Shown here in pieces: positions 15,263 through 23,871 of a stretch of DNA of 55,442 nt (position 1 is the first letter of the stretch; each line of letters opens with the position of its first letter). A model generated the notes under the pieces. It was not told the DNA's origin. It saw only the letters and a program-made list of their open reading frames with translations, and ran no database searches. The position numbers were made by a program, and so were the translations under genes. Origin of the DNA: Vibrio sp. HI00D65 (GTDB lineage: Bacteria; Pseudomonadota; Gammaproteobacteria; Enterobacterales; Vibrionaceae); contig NZ_LWEH01000140.1 of assembly GCF_001635455.1 (NCBI RefSeq), positions 1-55,442 of the forward strand. Direction: 5' to 3'.

Positions 15263-17350
15263 TTAATCCCTATAGTTTTTTATAAGAATAGTTTCGCTAC
15301 TGCATTCTATCGACCAAAAGGCATGGTTGAAAAAGTGATCTCTTCCACTAAAACGTACTTCTATCGGATTCACTTTCTTAGCTAACCCTATCGCATTTTC
15401 TGCATAGGCGTGACAATCAGTGATCGAGTTGCACCGTTTAGTTGGACGTTCTAACAAATGGCAGCCAATAGAAACTGGCAAATTATCAGCGTCTTTCGTT
15501 ATTAAATGCTCTAGGTCATCAAAGTCACTCGGCTGGTTGTCACTTGGATATAACCAGCGCCCGTAGGCTGGCAAACCTTTTATGACATGGAAAAGCTCGC
15601 TCCTACTGGTAAACGTCCTTAGCCACTCAATCTGCGTCGAGAGCTGTGGTTGGTATAATGCCCCTCCGGCGAAAACAACGGGAAGAGCCGTTTTAAGAGC
15701 TGTCTTAAAATCTGAAATGCGGCTTTCACTATGAACTCTAATAACTAAGTCTATTTCTAGGTCCGCCAATCGTTCACTACGAATGGTAGGTCGTTTCGCG
15801 TTTGAAACCGTTCTAGCTTTAGCGACCGAGTTAGGCTCGGTAAGCTTGGCCGTAGGTTGAATGTTCTCGCTTCGGACATAAAAAGAGAAACTCGAAAATT
15901 CAAACAGGGAATTACAATTAACTAGCTTATTGAACTCTCTTTGATAACGGTGCATAAAGCCCCAAATAGCAGTCAAAGAAGGAGCACCACACAGATATTG
16001 GCTACTCATTGCGACCGCATCTTGCACTCTCATTGATGATAAATAGATATACTGCTCACCCGTTACCTTATCTTGATTGCCATTTGGTTTACTAAGTTGT
16101 TCAAGTACCCATACGATTTGGGCTTTGGCGACCTGCATAAGCTTAGGATGATAGGCAAACTTTGCGGCATACTTATTATTCTGCAACGTAAGATGTAAAC
16201 GGCGATTAAACTCACTGGCTAAGGAGCCTAGGTCCGATTCTGGTAGAGCCAGAAAGGCTTGAGCTAAAGTGTCATCATGTTCCAATTGCTGTTGATTAGG
16301 ATCAGCATCAACGATATCTCTTAACTCAATTAAAGGAAGCATCCAAAGGGCTATCTGCTTTCGCAATATCTTACTTCTAACCTTGCGAGCACTCTCTCTT
16401 TGCTTCTGTGTTTTTGATGGTTCTGATCCAATTAAGTGATTTAACACCTGACAAATTTTGGCGTTAGTTACCTGATAGTCATCAAAGTAGTGGCCACTCT
16501 TTTTGCGACTTTCAGGTAACGTCCCACCCTGTGCTGGTTTAACGTCTAGCGGATAGTTTAGGACTTTCATATGCCCACCTAAACTGCCACACAGATTCCC
16601 GATACTTGCCGAGTTTGGCAATGACGAAGACACAAAGCTGAGCTTACTTTCCTGACTTCTAGATCTCACTTCTAGCTCACTTTGAATAGCATGACTGACC
16701 ACTGGTGTCACCGAAACATAATCATCCCCCCATGGAAACCGAAGTTGCTTGCTGTAAGAACTGACACTATCGGGAAAATGATTATCAGGGAGCTGCTCTT
16801 CAATTGTGTGTTTTAAGCGAGCAAGTGCCTTAGCACCTAACCCAAATTCTTTGAGTAGCTCAATCCAAATAGAGCTTTCTTGCTTGATAAGTGAAAGAAT
16901 ACATACCGGTTGTGATTGCCAACTAAAAGGATTCAATAACCACAATGTGTGACGGTACACCGCAGAGTTATGCGCCCACCCCAAGCGTTGCTCTGATACT
17001 CCGCTTGAAATGAATACCTCAGTTGTCGTAAGAGGCTGTGCAATTATTCGCTGATCTTTAACTCGGCAGTCTGGAAACTTGAGATTATGTGTGTGGAACC
17101 ATTTGATTTCATCAAGGGACGCCTTTAGGTTCTCAGCCGCTTTTAAATGCCTTTTAGCTCGGGCTACATCCAACCAATCCGAACATCTATCTGATTGATG
17201 GCTTGAACTGAGATTAAGCAAGATCGTTAATGCTTCTTTTTCATACCCTTCAACACAGACATCTTCCGTATAGGGCATGAACATCTTCTTTAAAGCAGAC
17301 TGCTTTACTGCTTCGTCTTCAATTGCCAATAAGTCACTTAATTTCGTCAT
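15263..17350 (-). CDS. cas8/cas5: Cas8-Cas5 fusion (Csy1/Csy2-like) of the CAST
   Basis: 695 aa from the ATG at 17350. A GTG at 17359 is also possible, but the ATG follows GAGTGG near the tniQ stop. The fused large subunit is a marker of type I-F3: it holds the 5' handle of the crRNA and reads the PAM. Repeated basic stretches (KKSGHYFDDYQVTNAKICQV, ESARKVRSKILRKQ) and a C-terminal Cas5-like region are seen. It lies between tniQ and cas7 with short gaps in one operon. No frame damage is visible. Confidence 0.88.
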   Translation of the reverse strand: MTKLSDLLAIEDEAVKQSALKKMFMPYTEDVCVEGYEKEALTILLNLSSSHQSDRCSDWLDVARAKRHLKAAENLKASLDEIKWFHTHNLKFPDCRVKDQRIIAQPLTTTEVFISSGVSEQRLGWAHNSAVYRHTLWLLNPFSWQSQPVCILSLIKQESSIWIELLKEFGLGAKALARLKHTIEEQLPDNHFPDSVSSYSKQLRFPWGDDYVSVTPVVSHAIQSELEVRSRSQESKLSFVSSSLPNSASIGNLCGSLGGHMKVLNYPLDVKPAQGGTLPESRKKSGHYFDDYQVTNAKICQVLNHLIGSEPSKTQKQRESARKVRSKILRKQIALWMLPLIELRDIVDADPNQQQLEHDDTLAQAFLALPESDLGSLASEFNRRLHLTLQNNKYAAKFAYHPKLMQVAKAQIVWVLEQLSKPNGNQDKVTGEQYIYLSSMRVQDAVAMSSQYLCGAPSLTAIWGFMHRYQREFNKLVNCNSLFEFSSFSFYVRSENIQPTAKLTEPNSVAKARTVSNAKRPTIRSERLADLEIDLVIRVHSESRISDFKTALKTALPVVFAGGALYQPQLSTQIEWLRTFTSRSELFHVIKGLPAYGRWLYPSDNQPSDFDDLEHLITKDADNLPVSIGCHLLERPTKRCNSITDCHAYAENAIGLAKKVNPIEVRFSGRDHFFNHAFWSIECSSETILIKNYRD

Positions 17351-17352
17351 AA

Positions 17353-18564
17353 TTACCACTCAGGCAGATACACGCTTAAACCATCACTTTCAGAGCTCAT
17401 TCGAGTCAACTTTGTCTCGATGACACTTCGTAAAGTAAACGTCGACTCGTGACTCGCTATCTTTGTATGCATTCTCGGCCTAATAGCGGCTTTGATCTCA
17501 CCAAACTCATACAACCGATATACCTCATCTGTGGTGCAAGAAAGCAATGTAGAAGCTTCTAAGGGGCTGAGCAGTACATCACCGATATTTCCTTTCGCGC
17601 TTGAAGGTACAGTTGCCATCAGCTGTGTAAAGTACGCTAACACCTGAGTAAGCACGATATTGTGATTCAACTGCCGACTAGGTAACTGACGACAATCTTT
17701 AAGCAGAGCGCCAAAGGCTTCATTGAAAAACATCTTCTTCCAATCTTTTACTCGAACAAGTTCTGCCTTCTCTTTCAAGGCGTCGAGGTCTTGCCACAGT
17801 GCCGTTGGCCAAGCGCCACAATATTCAATGAATGATTCGAAACTGAGGTCATCGATATCACCATAGCGATCTACATACCAAAGTAAAAAACCATAGCGCT
17901 CAGATAACGTCATTTCCCCCGTTAGTAATCCCAAAGGTTTTGAATCATTTCCTGACAACCATTGAGCGATCAAGAGCTCAGCTTCTGGCGCATCCTCTAC
18001 TGGCGAATTTCGGAGCTCAAAACCACACTCACATTGGCTAATACTCTCGGTACTTTGGTATTCAAGTCTCAACTTACACTCAGGACAATGATGAACCAGT
18101 TTACAACCATGGTGTTCACAAGCTTGGTGGGAGATAAATTGCCACTGCTGGCGAATATAGGGTGCTTCGTCAATACACAGAGGGCAGATGGGCGTAAAGC
18201 GTTTGCGAAGAAAAGCATAAGGGTAGTCAGAACCGAATCTATGTACTGCTTTATATTGCGGAGAGAATTGAGCTTTCGAATGTGATAGCGCGAGACGCAG
18301 TACACCAAAGTTATTGAGCTTTAGTTGGTTCTCAAGATGAATAAGAACCCGCACTCGCATTTGGCTTGTGGTTTGAGCATGGTAGATATTGACTCGGTTG
18401 AGCTCTAAGGGGAAAGCACCAGCAATAGCTTCATGTTGATTCAACGTGTCGAACCAGATGTCTTCTGCGAAATGAGAAAATCGCTCGTAGCCTTGCTCTT
18501 GCGATAAGCGCAACAAGAGGCTTTCGAGCGATTCATCAGGGTAAAATTGAATGTCCGTTTTCAC
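17353..18564 (-). CDS. tniQ: TniQ (TnsD-like) target-selection protein of the CAST
   Basis: 403 aa. The N-terminal TniQ domain (ESLLLRLSQEQGYERFSHFA) is followed by zinc-binding cysteines: CPLC, then CEHHGCKLVHHCPEC, then CECG. It forms a dimer on the Cas6 end of Cascade and recruits TnsC. The C-terminal region is helix-turn-helix rich (LSPLEASTLLSCTTDEVYRL). First gene of the tniQ-cas8/5-cas7-cas6 operon; a perfect 27-bp palindrome overlaps its promoter 9 bp upstream of the start. Confidence 0.93.
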   Translation of the reverse strand: MKTDIQFYPDESLESLLLRLSQEQGYERFSHFAEDIWFDTLNQHEAIAGAFPLELNRVNIYHAQTTSQMRVRVLIHLENQLKLNNFGVLRLALSHSKAQFSPQYKAVHRFGSDYPYAFLRKRFTPICPLCIDEAPYIRQQWQFISHQACEHHGCKLVHHCPECKLRLEYQSTESISQCECGFELRNSPVEDAPEAELLIAQWLSGNDSKPLGLLTGEMTLSERYGFLLWYVDRYGDIDDLSFESFIEYCGAWPTALWQDLDALKEKAELVRVKDWKKMFFNEAFGALLKDCRQLPSRQLNHNIVLTQVLAYFTQLMATVPSSAKGNIGDVLLSPLEASTLLSCTTDEVYRLYEFGEIKAAIRPRMHTKIASHESTFTLRSVIETKLTRMSSESDGLSVYLPEW

Positions 18565-18573
18565 ATGCTACCA

Positions 18574-18600
18574 CTAAAACTTAGAATTTCTAAGTTTTAG
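18574..18600. promoter_or_regulatory. Xre operator in front of tniQ
   Basis: CTAAAACTTAGA - ATT - TCTAAGTTTTAG is a perfect 12-bp inverted repeat. The core ACTTAG-N5-CTAAGT is shared with two sites beside the xre gene (22418..22468). Its place just before tniQ suggests repression of the whole tniQ-cas operon. Confidence 0.8.
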
Positions 18601-19095
18601 TATCGGAGATATTTCATGCATTGCAACCATAGAGGCCAACATAATTTGAAAAAATGCCTATGAACTCATTCAAAATACGACATAATCGCTTGGTGATCAC
18701 AAACTATGATGCGAAAGAACTAAGAAAATTCTGCCCCAATACGTGTTTAGAACGCATAAAACCATCACGAGATTTATTTGTGAAACAGGCTGCTGCACAA
18801 ATTACTCTGAATCAAAAATGCCCCAAAATCACTTACCAAATGCTCTACAACATCTAGGGGCGTGTGTTTGCCCTACTAAATCTAATCAAACGAAAGAAGA
18901 TAAGATCATGCTCAGTTGGAGTGCAATCAGGGTGAAAATCGTATTTCTCGGAATCCGCCGGAGTTATACGGAAACTTTCGGCAATTTCTGAAGCTCATGC
19001 CTTAGACACTAGGCTGTACGGGCTTTCGATTGAACGTGAATATAATTAGCGATACTATTGATTGCATATAATTACGGAAAAAATCCGTCTATAAA
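18601..19095. other. noncoding region upstream of the DUF2971 cassette
   Basis: No gene supported. The plus-strand frame 18654..18857 (67 codons) lacks a ribosome site and family. 18807..18884 is an imperfect inverted copy of 7571..7646, likely pieces of the same old element. Confidence 0.4.
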
Positions 19096-19129
19096 GCGTT
19101 AGGGCTATAGATAACAATAAAGGTAAGAA

Positions 19130-20053
19130 ATGTCTAAAAAACTATATAAATATGTTGGTCCAGATATATTGGATATTGCATTTAGTGAAACCGATTACTG
19201 TGGTTTTAAATTCTCATATCCTAAAGATTATAATGATCCCTATGAACTATTTTTAACCATTGACTTTGCTGATAATTCAGATGTAGTAGCATTTTACAAT
19301 GAGATTGTGCAAGAAATCCCTCAGTATCCGACAACATGCTTTTCTAAATCACCGATCGTTACTCCTATGTGGGCTCATTATGCTCATAACTCTAAAGGTT
19401 TTGTAATTGAAGTTGATGAAGAAAAACTAGAGTCATATGTAAAGGATGTGAGAATAGACGATGTAATCTATCAAGATACCCCTCGTGAAGAACTAAAAGG
19501 GACATTGCAAATGGCAATGTATCGTGGAAAACCTCGAGATATCATGTTCCTGCGTAACGGGGTTTATAACGCAGCATATTTCACAAAAAAAGAATGTTGG
19601 GGTTATGAGTTGGAACGACGAGTAGTCGTCTCTGACAGTGATGTTAAAGACATCGCGGGAAACATGATTTTGCAAATACCAACAGATTGCATTACGGCAA
19701 TAATTGCTGGACCGAGAACAAAGCCAGAATATTTGGATAAAGGTGAAGAATGGAGCAGTGAAATAGATGCTGATTTCTATTTGGCAAAGGTTGGGAAAAG
19801 TGTCTCTGAGCCATACTTTTTGAATGCTCAAAATGAAACATTCTTATTTAATGGTCATGAAATAGTTCAATCTAAGTCAGCATGTGTCACTTGTTATGAG
19901 CCAACAGAGCAGTTCAAGGAGGAGTGTTCCTGGTGTTCAATTAGTGAACACCAGGAACATGTGGCAGCTGCGAATAATCCATTACGAGCTTTGGCTGATG
20001 CGGGCGCTTTAGAAACATATATCGAACGTTTCAATGCAATTGGACGCAAATAG
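19130..20053 (+). CDS. DUF2971 family protein (solitary integron-type cassette)
   Basis: 307 aa. The start LYKYVGPDILDIAFSETDYC, with FKFSYPKDYNDPYEL and the middle CFSKSPIVTPMWAHYAHNSK plus GFVIEV, is typical of DUF2971, a family of unknown chemistry frequent in defence islands. A C-terminal cysteine cluster (CVTCYEPTEQFKEECSWC) could bind zinc. AAAGGTAAGAA precedes the ATG. GTTAGGGCTAT 24 bp upstream and ATAGCCCTAAC at the stop are perfect inverted copies, the sign of an integron cassette. It lies opposite to the operons around it. Confidence 0.8.
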   Translation: MSKKLYKYVGPDILDIAFSETDYCGFKFSYPKDYNDPYELFLTIDFADNSDVVAFYNEIVQEIPQYPTTCFSKSPIVTPMWAHYAHNSKGFVIEVDEEKLESYVKDVRIDDVIYQDTPREELKGTLQMAMYRGKPRDIMFLRNGVYNAAYFTKKECWGYELERRVVVSDSDVKDIAGNMILQIPTDCITAIIAGPRTKPEYLDKGEEWSSEIDADFYLAKVGKSVSEPYFLNAQNETFLFNGHEIVQSKSACVTCYEPTEQFKEECSWCSISEHQEHVAAANNPLRALADAGALETYIERFNAIGRK

Positions 20054-20118
20054 CCCTAACAAATAAGGATTAAGCGTTGCGTAGCCAACGTTAAATCCCA
20101 AGTGTTGAACAAGCCCGA
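20051..20118 (+). repeat. attC-like site of the DUF2971 cassette
   Basis: ATAGCCCTAAC (complement of the cassette start at 19098..19108) is followed by AAATAAGGATTAAG, a CGTTGcgtagCCAACG hairpin, TTAAATCCC and GTTGAAC. The two arms pair imperfectly, as in short attC sites. It is shorter than the VCR-type sites further left. Confidence 0.6.
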
Positions 20119-20473
20119 GCATTTATAAAGTAAATTGTGCTCTATAAGGGAGGCGGGGTGTTTCCCATACTTTTAGTTATTCATGACTTGCTAATGTAAG
20201 TTTTCGCGAAACTCATTACTGTCCAAAACCTTCACAGGCTGAATTTTTACCCGTGGCACTTTCTAACTCAAAAGTGTCCAAAAGTTTGTTGCAAACGTGT
20301 CTACTATGTCTGTGATCACCGAGCGGTAATGTTATTGGTTATCTAGGGCACAAATTATTGGAGCCGAGAGTATCTCAAGCCGCCGCAGTACTACTTGGTT
20401 GACTTTGCAGCGGACCCGATTACTGGATAAGTGCTACAGGCAAAACACTGAAAGAGATTGAAGCGGAATCTAT
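20119..20473. other. noncoding region with a decayed fragment
   Basis: 20222..20275 repeats motifs (GTCCAAAACCTTCA, GGCACTTTCTAACTCA, GTGTCC) seen inverted at 2820..2880. At 20350..20476 two short plus-strand pieces in different frames look protein-like (NYWSREYLKPPQYYLVDFA; DYWISATGKTLKEIEAESI), suggesting a broken gene of unknown family. Confidence 0.35.
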
Positions 20474-21856
20474 TTAGATAAATGCAGCGATGACTCGCTG
20501 TTTAAATTGGCCTAACCTCAGCTCATCGATGGCTAAAGTGAGTCCTACATTATTTGAGTCAATAACATCTGAAGCTTCTCCCCAACTAAGTAAGCTTGGT
20601 TGAGGTCGATTAGATTGAACGCTTTCCGATAAGGCACTAGGTGGTAGGCGCTTTTCATCAGTAGCGCTAGGCACATTATTCTCTTGTTTAATGTACAAGC
20701 AGCTATCAGGAATATCCTGCTCAATTCTTTCAGCAAACCCAATCAAATTTTCTTCAGCAAAGGTATACAACCACGCTTCTTGATTGGGAGAAACATTGAT
20801 TCTTAAAATTCGCCCTAGCACTTGCCTGAAGTACAGTTCCGTTTTTACCGAACTCATATGACAACAAACCTGAAGCCGAGGGATATCCGTTCCTTCACTG
20901 ATCATTCCAACACTGACTATCCATTGAACATTCGAGTGACGAAAAGACTCAATTTCATTTAACGGATTATCCTGGTGATAAGTCACGATGCATGCTGATT
21001 GATTAAAGTGCTCAATCAGTCGCTTTTGAATATGTTTAGCGTGCTTTATAGAAGCAGCGACGACTAAATCTCCTGCATTTGGGGACTCTTGCCTTATTTG
21101 GGCTAGCTTTTGGCAACCACTATTTAATATGTAGTTCATAGCGTCTTCATTGTGAATGACACTGTGATATGAGACATCGGATTGTTTAAGGCAATCAAGA
21201 ATAGAAGCGAAGTGTTGATTGTCCCTGCCAGCATTAACACTCAGGTGTTCATTATCAATTAAAACGATTTTAGGGCGGCGACACACCTTATCAACAACTG
21301 CCTGTTGCAAGCCATATTGATAATCACAAATGAGCATACCATCAGGGTCGGAATACTCGGCCATAACTATCGGTAACCGATCAGAGCGCCAAGGAGTACC
21401 CGACAGCGCTAATGTGTAACGGGCAAAACCTCGGATCTTACTGACAATTTCTACCCCCCATGAATTTGACCTCCCCCCATCATCAAACGAGCAATGGTGG
21501 ATCTCATCAAATACGACTAGTACCCGATATTTACTGACGGTGTTCCAGAAGTTTTCATCTAAAAAACGGATGGATTGATAGGTATAAGACCCACCTAACG
21601 AGCCCAAGCCTCCATTAAAGGAACATTCCAGTTTCCATGAAAAGGTCTTTTTCATCCCTTCAGCGACCGAAAGTGATGGTGAGAAACAGAGCAATAAATC
21701 AATCATACCTTCTTGAAAAAGACGCTTAGCAACCTCTGCAGCCATAACGGTTTTACCTGCACCAGGAGTAGCTTGACAGAAGAAGTGTGAACGTTTGTTT
21801 GAAGTGAATTTATCGATAACTTGAGCTGCACATTCAGCTTGCCATGTTCTTAACAT
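20474..21856 (-). CDS. SF2 DEAD/DEAH-type helicase-like ATPase (CAST cargo)
   Basis: 460 aa. Superfamily 2 motifs are clear: Walker A PGAGKT at 31..36, Walker B DEIH at 117..120, motif III-like ALSGTPW, and motif VI RQVLGRILR. It resembles the ATPase of type I/III restriction enzymes or the Res-type helicases, without a nuclease domain in view. It overlaps the upstream wHTH gene by 7 bp, so the two are co-translated. The promoter region contains both Xre operators. It could be a defence pair or an accessory to transposition; the sequence does not decide. Confidence 0.8.
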   Translation of the reverse strand: MLRTWQAECAAQVIDKFTSNKRSHFFCQATPGAGKTVMAAEVAKRLFQEGMIDLLLCFSPSLSVAEGMKKTFSWKLECSFNGGLGSLGGSYTYQSIRFLDENFWNTVSKYRVLVVFDEIHHCSFDDGGRSNSWGVEIVSKIRGFARYTLALSGTPWRSDRLPIVMAEYSDPDGMLICDYQYGLQQAVVDKVCRRPKIVLIDNEHLSVNAGRDNQHFASILDCLKQSDVSYHSVIHNEDAMNYILNSGCQKLAQIRQESPNAGDLVVAASIKHAKHIQKRLIEHFNQSACIVTYHQDNPLNEIESFRHSNVQWIVSVGMISEGTDIPRLQVCCHMSSVKTELYFRQVLGRILRINVSPNQEAWLYTFAEENLIGFAERIEQDIPDSCLYIKQENNVPSATDEKRLPPSALSESVQSNRPQPSLLSWGEASDVIDSNNVGLTLAIDELRLGQFKQRVIAAFI

Positions 21857-22395
21857 TGGGAAGCCTTGCTTTGGGCGACTTGCATCCAGTTGGTTAGTGC
21901 ATTGATTTTGCCCAATAGCTTAGCTGATCGCTCTCTCGCTGCATTGAATAACGGCTCCATATCATGCTTGTTGTTTGGAAAACGCGTTAACAAAGATTGG
22001 TATTCCTCAATCTCGCCCAGAGTAATCGCTAACTCACCTTCATGTTGTTTTTTCTCTTGTTCTAGTGCATTTAGAGAGAACTCCGGAGTTTGAACAGTTA
22101 TTGAATCAACTTTAGCTTTCTTATTTCTAGCTGCTCGAGGCTCAATTGTAAGCGCTTTGAATTCATTAGTTTGATGGTAACGCTTGCCTCTGCGAGTCCC
22201 AATGACAGAAAGCCAGCCTTTCTCCTCAAGTGATAGAAGTTGCTTATAAACATACTTTCGAGCTTCGTCACTGCTCGTAAAGGTTGAAGTACTATTTAAC
22301 AAAGCATCCCTAGCTTCTATAACAGAGAAATCATCCATCCCTTTTTCAATCAATAGGTTAAACATATCAGGGTTAATTCTTCTTACTTTCTTCAT
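21850..22395 (-). CDS. winged-helix plus coiled-coil protein, partner of the helicase
   Basis: 181 aa, family not recognised. Residues 10-75 look like a winged helix: FSVIEARDALLNSTSTFTSS, YVYKQLLSLEEKGWLSVIGT, then RRGKRYH. Residues 105-165 form a probable coiled coil (LEQEKKQHEGELAITLGEIE). It is followed directly by the helicase gene. The start lies 23 bp from the first Xre palindrome. A DNA- or RNA-reading adaptor for the helicase is a plausible role (inference). Confidence 0.65.
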   Translation of the reverse strand: MKKVRRINPDMFNLLIEKGMDDFSVIEARDALLNSTSTFTSSDEARKYVYKQLLSLEEKGWLSVIGTRRGKRYHQTNEFKALTIEPRAARNKKAKVDSITVQTPEFSLNALEQEKKQHEGELAITLGEIEEYQSLLTRFPNNKHDMEPLFNAARERSAKLLGKINALTNWMQVAQSKASQC

Positions 22396-22417
22396 GTGAC
22401 TCTTGCATGCAATAAAA

Positions 22418-22468
22418 ACTTAGGATTGCTAAGTATACAAAAATCAGTAAAACTTAGACAATCTAAGT
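22418..22468. promoter_or_regulatory. paired Xre operators between the helicase operon and xre
   Basis: Two palindromes ACTTAG-N5-CTAAGT lie at 22418..22434 and 22452..22468, centres 34 bp apart (about three helical turns). They sit between the divergent wHTH-helicase pair and xre, so both promoters can be controlled. The same core occurs in front of tniQ. Confidence 0.8.
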
Positions 22469-22496
22469 TATCTAAAGGTTGAAAAGAAATGTGTAA

Positions 22497-22805
22497 GTGC
22501 AGAAAGACAACCCAATCCCAGCGAGGCTCAAAGCTGCGCGTAAAAAAGCCAAAATCACCCAAAAAGATTTAGGGGTGAAAATTGGCATGGAACCAAGTTC
22601 GGCTAGTGGGCGAATGAACCATTATGAGAAAGGTAGACACGTACCCGATATTGGTACGCTAGAACGTATGGCTGAAGAGTTAGGTGTGCCGCTAAACTAC
22701 TTTTTCTGTAGGAGCGAATTGAGCGCTGAGTTAGCGTGCGCCATTGATAAGATGAGTGATGAAGAGAAGGTGGTGCTGTTGGAGAGCCTAAAGAGCGAGA
22801 AGTAA
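22497..22805 (+). CDS. Xre family regulator of the CAST
   Basis: 102 aa with a GTG start. A Cro/CI-type helix-turn-helix occupies residues 8-65 (LKAARKKAKITQKDLGVKIG, then HYEKGRHVPDIGTLERMAEE). Xre regulators are known in I-F3 CASTs, where they control transposition or guide expression. Here three matching palindromes flank its own gene and tniQ, which identifies its likely operators and autoregulation. It is convergent with tnsC, only 3 bp apart at the stops. Confidence 0.88.
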   Translation: MQKDNPIPARLKAARKKAKITQKDLGVKIGMEPSSASGRMNHYEKGRHVPDIGTLERMAEELGVPLNYFFCRSELSAELACAIDKMSDEEKVVLLESLKSEK

Positions 22806-22808
22806 TGC

Positions 22809-23870
22809 TTAAGCTTTAAGTCCATTTTTGCTCAATAACATGCTCAACGGAATTGCATCCGTAAATCGTGGAGCTAGTATCTTATCTTCTGACGTAATGG
22901 CATTTAGGTTGTAAGACGATCCAGAGTCAATTTGATGAAGACGAAGCTCCTCTACAGGACAATTAAACGGGTTGTCCAAGTAGGGAAACTTAAATGAAAA
23001 CGTACATGACAATATCTCTTTGTCTATAGTATCAACGTTCTCATTGAAACTCATAAGTAATGCGTCTTTCAAGAAGTGCTTTAACGCTCGGCACTCCCCT
23101 CTACACATAATAAACAAAGGATATAACACTTCATTTTTTGTAAGCACTGGCGGTTCATCAAAGCCCATTCTCGCACTCAAACCAGCAACAAATTTAGCAA
23201 AGTGCTTTTTTTGCCCCAAGTCAAAACTATAAGATGCCGTTCCACTCGAATGGCTGTTAGCTTTCAACAGCTTGAAATAGTTAATCTTTCGTCTCCAACT
23301 TAATCGTGAGTTCCATTGTGGCTCTGTCGCTATTACATCAGCATATGGCATACCAACCAGCACAAACGAGACTTTTGCTTCTTCACTTATATATTTGAAC
23401 GTATTAGCAATAGCTTGCCTTTCTTCTGCTGTAGAAAACTCCACAAGCTCTTGAATTTCATTGACGATAATCAGCTCAACAGATTTACGTTTAAGTTGCT
23501 TTACAACTGCTTCACCAAGAGCAATTTCATTACGTCGTCGGGTACCTCTTCCGCCTGACTTTCCATCTAAATCGACTAAAAACTGCGTAAGCGTGTTCTG
23601 TTCATTTATGCGGCTTGGCACTCTGGTGCTAAGAACAGGTTGTTTGCTCCAAGTTGAACTCGCCGGAAAGCGTGATAAGTAGTTGTTAATCAGCGCGGTC
23701 TTTCCACTGCCGGCCTCACCTGTTAACAAGAAAGACTCAGGTTCACCACCAAGAGAGTGGTTAAAACGAAGTTGATCGAAAATAGAGTAGATTTCAGCAA
23801 TTGCAGGGTATTCAATAAAGCAGGTTTCAAAGGATCTTAACTGTTCAAACTGCCTAGATGTTAAGTTCAA
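22809..23870 (-). CDS. tnsC: TnsC AAA+ ATPase of the CAST
   Basis: 353 aa. I place the start at the TTG at 23870 right after the tnsB stop, because GAGGGG precedes it by 7 nt and the protein then begins LNLTSRQFEQLRSFE; an ATG at 23924 inside tnsB is the alternative. Walker A GEAGSGKT at 51..58. The Walker B segment reads ELIIVNEIQEL, with Asn where Asp is usual and the Glu kept. TnsC forms filaments that link the TniQ-Cascade target complex to TnsAB. Confidence 0.92.
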   Translation of the reverse strand: MNLTSRQFEQLRSFETCFIEYPAIAEIYSIFDQLRFNHSLGGEPESFLLTGEAGSGKTALINNYLSRFPASSTWSKQPVLSTRVPSRINEQNTLTQFLVDLDGKSGGRGTRRRNEIALGEAVVKQLKRKSVELIIVNEIQELVEFSTAEERQAIANTFKYISEEAKVSFVLVGMPYADVIATEPQWNSRLSWRRKINYFKLLKANSHSSGTASYSFDLGQKKHFAKFVAGLSARMGFDEPPVLTKNEVLYPLFIMCRGECRALKHFLKDALLMSFNENVDTIDKEILSCTFSFKFPYLDNPFNCPVEELRLHQIDSGSSYNLNAITSEDKILAPRFTDAIPLSMLLSKNGLKA

Positions 23871-23871
23871 A

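Noticed and set aside
18654..18991. Two overlapping short plus-strand frames upstream of the DUF2971 gene
   Set aside because: No ribosome sites, no family; part of the area is a repeated scar segment.
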